The translations under genes were made by a program, and so were the position numbers. The notes beneath the pieces are model-generated. The model saw nothing but the letters and a program-made list of their open reading frames with translations, had not been told where the DNA came from and searched no databases. A stretch of DNA of 64,000 nt from NCBI GenBank assembly GCA_030533445.1, contig CM060076.1, positions 9,232,001 to 9,296,000 on the forward strand, in the 5' to 3' direction. The DNA comes from Cyprinodon diabolis (taxonomy: Eukaryota > Chordata > Actinopteri > Cyprinodontiformes > Cyprinodontidae). Every line of letters begins with the position of its first letter. Within the stretch, counting starts at the first letter, position 1. This document shows positions 42,175-54,928 of this stretch, one piece after another.

Positions 42175-43263
42175 ACCGCAAGGGAATTATTTTGTTCCAG
42201 CTACAGGCACACATCTAGGAAAGCTCTTTCTTTTTTCACCTCCACTCAGCATCTGAAAATTCTGAAACTCAGAGGGAAATTTTGCAAACAGTCTGTTTTG
42301 CAGCAATTCGGTTTTGAATGTCGGCCATTACTTAACCTATGGTTATTTTGCAATGTCCAGTCCCTGGACATGACGCCATAATGGTGTCTCCCTGATAAAA
42401 AACCCAGGACAGCTTCATGGAAAGAGAGAGAGAGAGAGAGAGAGGCCCAAGATAGTGGCTTTGTCCTCAAGGCACTGTGAGGTGCAAAGTCACACCTCTG
42501 TACAAATGTCTTGTGATACTGTCCTTGGCTGGGGGAGGGTTGTAGAGTAAAGTCAGGTACAAAGCAAAACTTATTTTCCAAGCCCAATGGACATGGTTAT
42601 TATAAAGCATGGACATTTTTTCTCGATGACCAAAATTATTATCATGGTTTATGGCACATGACTGTAATATATATCAATTTAAAGACAAATAAATAGATCT
42701 GAAGGCATGATCATGTTTTAAAAGTTTGAACCTTATTTTTGCTGAGTATTTGATGTTTTTAAAACAGTTGTGTTTTCCTATCCAGGAGTTATTTTTTTAG
42801 ACACAGAAGGAATGTGTTCCCTCTCCCAATAACCTCTTACCCTTTGATAATAAGATTCCTTACATTATATCTAATGCTTATGACTTACTCATACTGCCAA
42901 TGTTCCTCTGCTAGCAACCCATCAAATCATAAAACTTTAAATGTCCTTATCAGAGAACTTGGTCTTTCTGTGTTGCCCCATATAAGATGACCATTGGTAA
43001 AAGCTTAAACAAAAATGGATTGGTAAATTAGGAGATGTTAAGTTTTACATTTTCTTTATTGAATAAAGCAGCACTTGAATGATCCATAGTTTATCATACA
43101 CTCATTGTTTTTTTTAAGAAGTCCCACCTTTACCCAGGGTAGAAATGAAAAAGAATATTCTCTAAGAGCTAATTTGACCAACCAGTCAAAATTATAAAAA
43201 GGAGAAAGAAACAATTTCCGTTATACATATATATTTTTTATGAGATTTATTTATGAGAATTTA
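42173..43263. other. Non-coding stretch
   Basis: AT-rich unique DNA with an (AG)n run at about 42424-42443. No gene or further element is visible. Confidence 0.5.
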
Positions 43264-44780
<1,517 letters not shown>

Positions 44781-44784
44781 ATGT

Positions 44785-45390
44785 CAGTGATGACAACGAC
44801 CAGAACTACAGAGAGGAAGTGGAGCAGCTGGTGCAAAGATAACAGCCTGATCCTGAACCTGGAGAAAATGAAGGAGATAATTTGGGACTTCAGGAAGAAC
44901 TAACCACGCTCCACTGGGCATCAACAGCTCAGCTGTAGAGGTGTTTAACAGCACCAAATTCCTGGCGGTGCACATCACAGACACCCTAACCTGGAATGTA
45001 AACACCACCTCACTTATCAAAAGAGCACAAAAGCGCATGTACTTCTTGCAGAGGATGAGGAGAGCCCACCTGCCCCCACCCATCCTCACCACCTTCTACA
45101 GAAGCACCATAGAGAGCGTTCTGACCAGCTGTCTCACTGTGTGGTGTGGAGGCTGCAGCGCCTCAGACTGGAAGAAAGTGAGGAGAGTGGTGAGAACAGC
45201 AGAGAAGATCATCGGAGCTCCTCTTCCCTCCATAAAAGACATTTCATCCCAGTGCTTATCATCATGATGCGCAGCATGGACTGTTCTCCCCGCTGCCTTC
45301 TTGGAAGAGAGTTCGAAGCATCCGATGCTGGTCCAGCAGATTCCATAACAGTTTCTTCCACACTTCCATTAGACTGCTGAATGTTGTGTA
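44785..45390 (+). mobile_element. Rex1/CR1-like LINE 3' coding fragment, plus strand
   Basis: Plus-strand frames show WCKDNSLILNLEKMKEI (about 44827), then STKFLAVHITDTLTWNVNTT (about 44950), IKRAQKRMYFLQRMRRAHLPP, TIESVLTSCLTVWCGGCSASDWKK and KIIGAPLPSIKDI (about 45207). After a frameshift near 45250 the end of the ORF lies at about 45380. The region corresponds to what lies downstream of the catalytic centre in the minus-strand copy at 34190-34985. It is 5'-truncated just after the catalytic motif. Confidence 0.78.
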
Positions 45391-45654
45391 AAATGGGTTA
45401 TTTTATCTATAAAAAAAATTAATAAAAAATTACATTAGAACTGTAAATATACAGTTTATACAGTTTTCAAGACTGCACTTTAAAAAATGAAAATTGTCTA
45501 GGGCTGTTTTAAACAAAATTTCTTTTTGTATACACTCGTGTATACAAAATGACAAAATGAATCTGTCTAAATTCAAGTCTAAAGAGTTGTTACAATTATT
45601 TTTGACAACAGTATGCAGTTAAATAAAGAAGGTTTATATCCTTATTGATTGGTT
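45391..45654. other. Non-coding stretch
   Basis: AT-rich DNA between two retroelement remnants. Nothing recognisable. Confidence 0.5.
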
Positions 45655-46036
45655 TAATTTAGAGAACCCAAATGCAGAGACAGAAGCTGAAGTGGTTTCT
45701 TGCTGATATAATAATTAGTGGCAACAGAAACATAAATACAAATAAAAACTAATCAAGGAAAACAAGAACCAGAACAAAGGGGAACACATGGGTAAAGGAA
45801 GGATTGGGAGCAGATGTGAACAGAAAGACCTAGAGGAGAGCTAGGAGAAAAGAGACTGACACACGGGGGCAACAGGGACTAAATAAGAAATACATAAGAA
45901 CTCAAATAAAACCAGAAAACAAATAGAATGACACAAAAAGGAAATGAAATCATAAACTAGAAAACACAGAAAGACATGAATCAAAGTGCAACTGAAAACT
46001 TAAAATGTAAACTTAAACAAAAAGTGCAAATCATGG
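45655..46036 (-). mobile_element. Decayed LTR copy, minus strand, same family as 18184 and 36573
   Basis: Shares AACCCAAATGCAGAGACAGA, GCTGAAGTGGTTTCTTGC and GAGACTGACACACGGGGGCA with the other two copies in the same order. Its ends are lost and it contains several indels. It too lacks the nested transposon. Confidence 0.6.
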
Positions 46037-47884
46037 CAATGGCTATTTTCACACAGCAGGTCTTGATGCTCAGTTCCAATTGTTTTATAAAAATTTTTAC
46101 TATATATACTACTAACAAAGCAATCAGTTTAAGGCTTAAGTTTAAGACACCAAAATGACCTGAGCGCACTGAAAAAACTGAGCGCACTGAAAAAACTGTT
46201 ACACAGTCACTCAATGTTTCAAAAATAATAACGGATGTAATTTTTATTGGAAGAATTCAATATAGCTTCATTAAAAAAAAGAAAACATCAAAGAGAAACG
46301 TTAATGGTGGATGCCTGTGTCTCTTTGTTATTATTAAAGCTTGAGCCAAGTGCCAACTGTATAATGAAAATAATAACAAAAAATAATAAAGATAAGAACA
46401 AATATCAAACAACAACCAGCAGCCTCTATTAAAGCTGTCAGAACAACAGTTATCTGCTGTTGCATAGATGTCTTTGTGGATGTGTAGAAGCATTCAGGAC
46501 AATGACATAAAAGTCTTAAAATAAAAGGACACATCCCCGTTTGGTCTGCAGAGTCTATGAAAACTATTATAGGACTAGAATATGGCTGTTCAGAGTGCCC
46601 TAAAAAAAGTCTGATATATGGGTAAAAAAGTAAATTTCCTGTTGTGTGAACACATCCTATATATCTATGGTTAGAGGCAAAACAAATATATTATATAGAT
46701 TATGTAGATCTTTTGAGAATCTACAGGTGACATCTTAGGCTGCATTTGAATACTTTACTCAACCAAGAGTGCAGCTGTCTAAATGGCATAGCTTAAGCAA
46801 TTTTAAAAGGTTATAGCCTAAATTCAGCAAGAATGTGATCAGGACAAGAGATAGTGACAGTAAATTATATAAAACTAAATAATCTAAGTACCCTCACCTG
46901 AAAGAAGGTATCGATCAGTTCTAACAGTGCTCATAATTCCTGCTTCTCACTCACCATAGCGTGTTTCTGAGTTAGATGGTGTTATTGTGTGTTTTATTTT
47001 TATGTGGAAGTCAAAACACCAGGTAAAACAGTATTTTCATTGTTCTATACAAACAATATAAAATACAAGCTTATTTCTAACTTATGTCACTTTGACTTCC
47101 CAGTTACAAGTTCTGAGGTAAATACAGTATAATTTACTATTGTGCCTAAATGCAGGGCTGTCATAGAAATTCTAAAAGCAGTACCATGGAGGCAGTGCAA
47201 AGACAGATTTATGCCACAAATTGCAGAATTAAACAAGTTTACAAGAGAATGTAATAATTTGAACAATCACATATAGATAACACCTTTAAGACCCCATCAT
47301 AAAACCACAGATAATTTCTAATTGTGGGCTCATCTATAAAAAATGTGTTCCTTTTAAGTTTTTGACTTGTTTTGTGTCTGTGTCTGCTTTCCTGTAGAAA
47401 GATGCCTTAGGACAATGGATAAAATGTAGCTCTGGTGCAAACTCTGGCATATTTATGTTGAATTATTTACCAACACATTGATTTGTACAGTTTATTTGCA
47501 TCAAAAAATATTTTTTGTGTTTACTGTAGTTACTCTTTAATTTGTTGTTAGTGTACTTGTTACTTACATTTCTAGAGGACCATGGACACTATATTACATA
47601 TTTCAATTTTGCATATCCATTGTCTTTCTTTTTCTCATAGAGAATACTTCTAAAAAATAGCTGTGTCCCTTTTCCCATGACCCCATTGATTGATTGAAGG
47701 ATTTTGTCATTAACTTTGTAAACCCACCTTTTTTCTTATTTTTGTCCTTGATTGAGCCACTTCAAATTTGTTCACGATAACTCCTCATTTCCCCCAAATA
47801 TTAGTTTAAATGCAATGTTTTTGCATCATTTTTATTCCTTTTTTCCAGATATGTCATGTATAAACTCAAGTAGTTCTTTACTGA
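46037..47884. other. Non-coding stretch
   Basis: AT-rich unique DNA. A tandem GAGCGCACTGAAAAAACT pair lies at 46162-46198. No gene supported. Confidence 0.5.
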
Positions 47885-48050
47885 TAGGAGCAAATACTAA
47901 GTCTGGTTCTATTGGAAGACACAGGAAGAGAATTATTGCTTTTCTCTGTTGCAAAATTCTTGCTTACAATGAGGTAATTCGTTTAAACCAGTGACTCGAT
48001 TCAATTAGCTGGGTTTCCTCAGATAAAAATAACATTTCCCAATCTGCAAA
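47885..48050 (+). mobile_element. Possible decayed L2-type tail
   Basis: TCTGGTTCTATTGGAAGAC, ATTCTTGCTTACAATGAGGT and GACTCGATTCAATTAGCTGG resemble, in order, the segments of the better copies at 3290-3800 and 39927-40163. Similarity is low, so the call is tentative. Confidence 0.35.
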
Positions 48051-48834
48051 AAAATTATTAGTAGACGCAGACTGTTTTGTATCTTAAATAGAATTGCATT
48101 TCACTAAATGAAATTTGTATCAAATTTGTCACAATGATTGGAGTATTGGAACGAATATCACTGAATTTATTTAGGATCAAATAGAGTTCTATATCAATGG
48201 ATGTGACTTATACCTCTGTATCTTTTTTAGGGCAGTATTACAATTGTTGCCTTTATTACACACATACATTTGCAATAAACTTATAGCGTAAATAGACTAT
48301 GGTTACTCTCTCTAAAATAAGATACATTTAAATTATCTTATTGGGGTTAAGAAAATAAGTATAAGGAAATTTTGACTGGATTCCAATTCAGTTTAAAGGT
48401 GATTTACCCAAATTCAACATCAGCTTAGTTAACTATTGTGTGGTTTGTTTTAAAACACTGATTCATATTTAATGTTAAAAATGAAGGGAGAACTATTCTG
48501 CTTGGGCACCTGACTCAGCCAGAGGCGACCCTGCTCTGTGTAGACCCATGTCTTCCTGCAGGCGTGTTACAACATTTAAAAGCGCCCCCAAAAAATGATG
48601 CCAAACGCAAGACTTGCAAAAACAATACTAATCTACCTTTAAAAAAGCCAAAGTTGACGATTGCCGAAGTTTACAACTAAGATGCAGAGCCAGATGATTT
48701 TGTATTTGTAAGTCCAGTGTGGAAACAGGGCGTTCTAGGAGGATGTTGAACCCCCGAATACTGAAATCGGTATGTGTACACCGAATGTGTGTGTTGTTGA
48801 AGGGAGGTGTGTGTGGGGGGGTTAAACACAGCTA

Positions 48835-48990
48835 TATTCTGTAGATAACAGGATTAGCTGGGAAGCGGATAATAAGTTAGCATTTCCTCCCTGCGGCACT
48901 CTCTCCTCTCTCTAATCCTGCAGCTTTGATGTCCCTGCTCCCATCAGGTATCTGGGCTGCTCTGGCCTGAGGGCCCTCAGGCCTCCAAAT
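48835..48990. promoter_or_regulatory. Possible conserved non-coding element
   Basis: High-complexity block with GATAACAGGATTAGCTGGG (GATA core and Otx-like GGATTA), a TCTCTAATCCTGCAG segment and a palindromic GAGGGCCCTCAGG. No open frame. Motif content only. Confidence 0.28.
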
Positions 48991-49007
48991 GCTCAGACAC
49001 CGAGTTT

Positions 49008-49078
49008 ATGTGTGTGTGTGGTGGTGGTGGGGGGGGGGGGGGGGGGGGGGGTTATGGTGGTGTGTGTGTGTGTGTGTG
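49008..49078. repeat. G-rich compound microsatellite
   Basis: (TG)n, then (GGT)n, then about 22 consecutive G, then (TG)n again. Such a run can form G-quadruplex structures on the plus strand, and its length is likely unstable or misassembled. Confidence 0.9.
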
Positions 49079-50234
49079 CATTCACTGTCCTCATTAGTTC
49101 TGCCTGTTTACTAAAGTTGGCTTCTTGGGCTGAAATCTGCTATGTGTCCGCTCTGCCAGAGATCTGCTCTGTATTTACAGATCGCTGCCAGCATCTGACC
49201 CAGCAGAAAGCTGATGAGGCATTTTAATCTTGGCATAGAAATAATAGCAAGAAAACAACTATATTTTAAAGAAACATAAATTTCATTCATATAGAAATAA
49301 ATGTTACAAAAAATTTGCTGAATTCAATACACTTTGTAGGATTCTATATTTTGAGATTTTAGAATCTGTTTGGGTTGTTGCAAGATCTATTGTGAGGTAT
49401 TAAACATCTCATTCATTTATCTTGTGCATGACAATTGTCTATAGTGCAGGGGCCTTTACTTCATGTCAAATTCTGGGAGCATTACCATTAAGGGAGTCAC
49501 TAATGTTTCAGATTATTGATTTTAAACCTGTTTGCTCAAACAAACCTTTTTTTTATTGCATATCTTAATGTAACATTATTATTTCACTTAAAAAGTAATA
49601 TTTTATATGACACTTTATATGACATTTTTTTCTATGTATACACTCATAGCTCACTCTGGTTGCCCATATTTTTTCTTAAAAATAACTGCATCCACCTGCT
49701 GTCTTATTTGTTATTTTTTGTGTTTTTCACTTTGTTTTTGCTGTTTGTAAATAAAGCTCTACAATACAAACTGTGTTACAATATCATGCATGTGTTTAGG
49801 GGTTAAACAGCGAAGTACTGGGTACCATCTCCAAGATCCAACAAGAACAAGATCCAGTGGGATAAAAAAACACACAAAACAACATTCCAAAAGGAATAAG
49901 ACTTGGAATAAGGTATGAACATTGGTGTTCGTGGAGGGTGGCGCTAAAGCTGCAAAGACGTTTAGCCATGGTTGCAGAGTTGATCTGCTAAAGTTCTATA
50001 AAGAAAAACAGGCAAATGGTAGCTCTTGCGTTGTGGCACCATGGCAATATTTCAGATATGTTTCTGCATCATCATGTAGTAAAGATACATTTTAATTGGA
50101 AATTAACTGGCCTTATGGTATGCTTTAAAAGAGCAAACCTATATATTAGAATATCCTAAAGAGCCAACTAGGAGTTGGGAAGAATGTCATAAATTATAGC
50201 CTATTGTGAAAGGTTTTAATGACATTGATTTGGT

Positions 50235-50560
50235 GATCTTATCTTTCCTTTTTGCAGATAATGTGGTTCTTTTAGCTTCTTTAGATCATGGATCTTTAGG
50301 ATCCACTAGAGAAGTTTGCAGCTGATTGAAGTTTCTCTTTTATAACAGTGTTTTTTGGGCATGTTTTACTGGCATGAGACGTCAGGTAAGACCTACAGCT
50401 TGCTGGAGGGACTAAATATTCCTACTGGTCGAGTTAGGGCTTGGGATCCCTTAAGAATAAGCAGGAGTGTGTAGCGGAGAAGAGAGATGTCAGGGTTTTC
50501 CTTCTTGAGCTATTGCCCCTATGATCTAAAGTAGGAAAAGTAGAAGACAGTGGGTGGTTG
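50235..50560 (+). mobile_element. Very decayed Rex3-like LINE 3' remnant, plus strand
   Basis: A LFADNVVLLASLDH segment (about 50255) resembles the FADD-type catalytic motif with the second Asp replaced by Asn. Further on, GGGCTTGGGATCCCTTAAGA and GAGAGATGTCAGGGTTTTCC followed by CTATTGCCCCTATGATCTAA resemble the end of Rex3-like ORFs. The intervening part is deleted and stops abound. Confidence 0.45.
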
Positions 50561-50879
50561 TCTGGAATGAGAAGGTATTACATAAAGATTATCTGAAAAA
50601 GAATGAAGTATGAAAATGTTTAGAAAAGACTCTTACAGACCCTCTTGCCCAACAGACCTACTATAACCCCTTTGGGAGTAACTGGGCATGGGAACATGGA
50701 TGCACAGAAACCTATCATACAAAACACCGTTCCTGATCATAAAAGCTGATTGTTGCAGAATATCTGTAAATTGAACATATGAGTGTACATGAAGTATTAT
50801 GTTCTCTGCACTGTGACTGACTGTTTACAGAGTGAGATGCTTCAGTCTGTGTGAGTTCATGTGTGTGAGCTCTGTGGGA

Positions 50880-51050
50880 AGGAAGAAATAGAGTCTAGGA
50901 GTGTGACTCTAATTAAAACGATGAAAATAATTACTGATACAGGCTGACAGACAGCCTCGCCCTCAGACATCCTCAGTAATTAGTTAATTAACCAAACGCA
51001 AATTAGCAGCAAGAATTAGTCAGCCAGGCTTAACGGAGAAGATGGTGAGC
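50880..51050. promoter_or_regulatory. Possible conserved non-coding element rich in TAATTA
   Basis: Contains GACTCTAATTAAAACGATG, AATAATTACTGATACAGGCTGACAGACAG in parts, CAGTAATTAGTTAATTAACC and GCAAATTAGCAGC. At least four TAATTA/AATTAG homeodomain cores plus a TGACAG TALE core lie within 170 bp. No open frame. It is one of the better enhancer candidates here. Confidence 0.35.
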
Positions 51051-51574
51051 ACTCCTCTCGCTTTCTGCTTTGCTACTCTCTGCTATGCCTGTGCTATCTG
51101 TAAGTGTGTGTGTGTGTGTGTTTCTGCAATACAACATTTTCTTGTTTTAAAAAAGTTTTAAATAGGGCATGTCTGCTTTATTACACTTTATCACTACTTT
51201 GCATGACACATTCACAACACACTGAGTAATATTTTATGCCTAAGTCAATTCATTTAAATTAAAATCTGATGTCTGGATAATGAGGCTGTACTTTTCTCAG
51301 CTTTTGCCTAAAAAAACTAGGATACATGGAGAGAATGTTTGCATCCTCTCCTTTTCAAATCCCCCTAAACATACAGCGGGGTAATAAAAATGCTAATTAA
51401 AGAAATGTATTAAGCTCTGTTTTTGTAAATATATTTGCTTTATGAACTTAAAACTTTAGTTTTAACAAAATGGGAAAGGACCAAAATAATATTTCCCTCA
51501 GTGGACATAACTCATATAAATTATGCACTGTATGTATGTATATATGTATTCCCCCCACATTCTAGCTGAAATGA

Positions 51575-51725
51575 TGCACAGAAGCCACTGGATGGTAGCT
51601 CCCCTCAGGCCCTGCAGGTCATAAGAACAACCCTTTGGATGAAGTCAACATGATTATGAGTGCTGCGATGAATATTCGCCCACTGTTGTTTGCAGCAGGC
51701 GAGCTGGAGCTCAGCGCTGGAATTG
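51575..51725. promoter_or_regulatory. Possible conserved non-coding element
   Basis: Non-repetitive block of higher GC containing CATGATTATGAGTGCTGCGATGAATATTC in parts and GCAGGCGAGCTGGAGCTCAGCGCTGG. No coding potential. Composition only. Confidence 0.22.
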
Positions 51726-52390
51726 GCTAGTTTTCCTGTTGTTAACACTCACTCTCACTTGCCTGTGGCTCATTTTCTGATCTAAGAGAGAACAATTCTG
51801 CGACTGAACAGCAACCTGCAAATTTAACTTATCACTATATATAAAATTTGTGAGAATGTGAATAGTCTTCATTGTGAACAAATCCCATGAAAAGTCTGTA
51901 TCCACTTTAAAATTCAACCTCTTCTTAAGTGTCTTTGGTTGCTTGTGGAGTATATACCCTGTGGCACAAACCTATTGTTGCCCAAAAACAATTAAAACAT
52001 CAAAGAGGACGCTGCTGCGCGCAGCAACATCTTTCTTCATTACTGCAAATGTGGACACTGTAGTTTAAGCATGCACCACCCTGATAGTGGAAATGCTAAA
52101 GTTTATTATTAATTAAAAACTGAATTTAAAGGTATAAAGGAATAGTTATATGCTTTTGTTTTGGATACTGTTTGAAAATTATAGCATTTAGTTTTATGTA
52201 GGATAATAAAGACGCAAACTTAGACTAATTTTACCTTTGCCTTTGTTTAGGCATGCATTGTGTGTATGATATCATTTAATGATCCTGTTGCTTTTGTTCC
52301 ATAATATCCATTGATCAGTAAATTGTCATTTGAATTGTCTAAAATTGGGTTGCTTTGACAGCTTTGGGGGTACTAAGAGAGGTCTCAAGT

Positions 52391-53173
52391 TGCCATGATC
52401 TTGGCACTGATGAGTGGATTATTGGATAATTACATCCACATGTCTAGCTCCGCCCAGTTTTCATTAATATTGTTCAGATCCACCTGTTCCAGTTTCTGTT
52501 GCGTGGTCCCAGCCATCAGTGCCAGATTATTTGAGCTGTAGATGAGAGTTCTCAAGCTTACCTATTGTGCTTATTCTGATTGCTTGATTCTGAATAGTTT
52601 CAGCTCCTGGACTACTGAGCATGCCTGCCCCTGTTCTGATCTGTCTGCCTGACCTGTCTTTGGACTTCCTTCGGATTCTTCCTGCTCACGACCTTGAATC
52701 TGTCACCCGACCTCGACTTGGATTGCCCTACGGTACTTATTTGGATCTTTGATCTTCAGGTCTGGACATCTGCTTCCTCATCGACTACGACTTTGGCTTC
52801 TCCTTCCGGAAACTCCTGCTTTTCCTCGTCTGCTGGCTTCTGCTCGTCGGTTGGCTCTGCACCACCTTTGGCTTAGACTCCTGGAACTCTCTGGGCAGCA
52901 TTTGCTGCATGCTATGAAAAATCATCCAGCTGTATTCCACTCCTTCCTCTGGGCTCGGTCTGAACTGTATAACCAGGTTAGTGACTCACATGCTCACTCT
53001 CATCCCATGTCAGAGTAACCTGGTCACTAACCTGTGTTTCTCCCTCTGCAGAGACTCGAGCCAACTAGACCTAGCTGCTGAGCTGCAGATCTATGTGCAA
53101 TTAATAAACGGTTTTCATAAATCACTTCAGTCTGTCTGCCTGAATTCTGTTTCCAACGTTCTGAGCCCTGACA
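52391..53173 (+). mobile_element. Solo LTR, plus strand
   Basis: Starts near TGCCATGATC and ends GAGCCCTGACA, with an AATAAA signal near 53104. A segment TGCCAGATTATTTGAGCTGT matches the minus-strand LTR fragment at 15640-16180. Flanking bases CAAGT and CTGGA do not form a TSD, so the left end is uncertain by some bases. Frames at 52694-53229 are not genes. Confidence 0.55.
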
Positions 53174-54224
53174 CTGGACCAAAAACTCTCAATACATCTA
53201 CAATATCCATCTCCCATCATATCTTTTAATTAAGAAGAAGACAGCAAAATACTCGAACCCTCCCGCTGGAGGCAGAGACAGACAGGAGGCAGCATCCTAG
53301 CTTCCAAAGCTGTCTCTCATTCTGGTTCTCTTATAGCTGCTTTACTGTGAACTGATCCAAGTCACTTTGGACTTTTTTCAGTGCTTTTTATGCTATGAAT
53401 TCACATGCATCATAAGAGACATAAAGTCATTCTAACTCTTTCCACATAAAAAAACAAACAAATTTCAGTAGTAAATGTTTTGCAAGTAAGTCTTTGACTG
53501 AAATGTGGCCGATCTGAGTTCAAATCCCAGTATCACCACGAAAAGCATCAGGCATTAAAACCTTGCCAAGTCTGTGAGGAAGTTGTAATGACTTATCCCT
53601 GAATATGGGAACAGCTGAAAGGACACAGACATTAACATGAAAAGGATATTTTTGAGGAAGGAAATCTTTCCTAAGGAAGACTTTTAGTTGTTAAGTAAAG
53701 AAATAGATAAATCATCACTATCCTCTCTATAATTTGCACATTTTGTGGATGCTTGGTTCTAGTTTTGCTTGCCGTTGTCTAGGTAACATTCCCTACTATT
53801 ACTTAATTTAAAAATCTATGTGATTATATAATACATCTAAAACTTCAAACGACAGCAATAAAATACATTTTTATGTCAATAGTTTTAGCAAACAAATTTG
53901 ATTGTAGAGTTAACTTAATGTATGATATCAGTTTGGAAAATCCTCCCTCTTGGCATAGAAAAAATATGTTTGCACTAAACACAAGTTGATACATTAATGA
54001 TTTTTGAAGGTTTTGGAAATACAACTCGCTGATCAGGTGAGTAGAAAAAAAAACAAATAATAATTTCTACTGAATGTGCTCTGTATTTATTCAATCCTTA
54101 ATAGAACTAAAACTTTAAAAAAGAAAAGGTTAGTTTAATAATAATAATAATAATATCCTCCAGTGACAGTACAGATATGCGTTAATGTGCCTAAAAAAAC
54201 AGAATAAAAGTTAACAAAAAGGAT
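53174..54224. other. Non-coding stretch
   Basis: AT-rich unique DNA up to the 5-bp TSD of the chromovirus. An (ATA)n run lies at about 54137-54154. Confidence 0.5.
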
Positions 54225-54229
54225 GTTTG

Positions 54230-54928
54230 TGTTGGGAGCTGGAGAAGTACCACCTTCCTCCAGCAGAGTCCGCCATGGATCCTCCTGAGCCGAGCCTCCT
54301 GCACAGCTGAAGCTCATCCCATCATCAGAGGATCCACAGTATTTAAGCTGTCTTCAGACCTTGCCTCAACGCCGCAGTGTTTTATCCAGTTGGTTAGCAC
54401 CTAAGCCTAGTATCTCTGAGAACCTTTGTTGACTTTTGAATCCAGACTGGATTCTAACCTTTGTCTCTGTCTTCCAGGAAACCTGTTTTTCTCCTGTGAA
54501 GCTCAGGAGGAGCTTAACCTGCCGAGCCTGCCCTCTGAGCCAAACCTGAAGTCTCTCTCTGGATTTTCCTTGCAGCTCCGGACCAAGAGCTGGAAACTCA
54601 AAGCCAAGGTCAGCTCATTCTCAAGAAGTAAGACGCTGAAGCAGTTAACAGACTCTGCTGAACAAACTATCTCCGGACCCAACAGTTTCCCTCTCAAGGC
54701 TTTAACCAAGAACCCTCAAGGTACAAATCTGAAACTGTCTGAATCAAACTCCTCTGAGCAAACGCTAACTGAACTATATCCCACGCAGACTCCAGTGAAC
54801 CAGTCCCCAGGCCAGAACCAGTGATTAAACTGTGCTTGTGACAATAAACATTGTTAAACCTTTTAATTCTGTTTCCGTCTCCGTGGTGTTCTGCATAACT
54901 GGGTCTCACTAGAGAACCCATCATGACA
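54230..54928 (+). mobile_element. Chromovirus 5' LTR
   Basis: A 699-bp LTR starting TGTTGGGAGCTGG and ending CATCATGACA. TATA box TATTTAAG at 54340-54347, AATAAA at 54843-54848. The gag start codon lies in its last six bases. The frame at 54426-54824 is inside the LTR and is repeated in the 3' LTR (59503-59907). It is probably a non-coding coincidence. Confidence 0.95.
54340..54382 (+). promoter_or_regulatory. Chromovirus core promoter and predicted transcript 5' end
   Basis: TATTTAAG begins at 54340. GCCGCAGTGTTT begins at 54371, 31 bp downstream, which is where a TATA-directed transcript should start. This 12-base segment is complementary (with two G:U pairs) to the bases right after the LTR, which independently supports it as the transcript 5' end. 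Confidence 0.6.

Larger units (their letters stand above)
48051..50234. other. Non-coding stretch
   Basis: AT-rich unique DNA with a regulatory-looking block and a G-rich tract listed separately. The hydrophobic frame at 49516-49806 reflects AT-rich composition, not a membrane protein gene. Confidence 0.5.
50561..52390. other. Non-coding stretch
   Basis: Unique AT-rich DNA with two regulatory-looking blocks listed separately. A (TG)n run lies at about 51103-51121. No gene. Confidence 0.5.

Noticed and set aside
49516..49806. Hydrophobic 96-codon frame as a membrane protein gene
   Set aside because: The translation mirrors T-rich composition (Phe/Leu/Tyr). No start context, partner exons or conserved motif.
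54426..54824. Frame of 132 codons repeated at 59503-59907
   Set aside because: Lies wholly inside the LTRs. The repetition comes from the LTR copies, and the 6-bp indel adds two codons without other evidence of coding.
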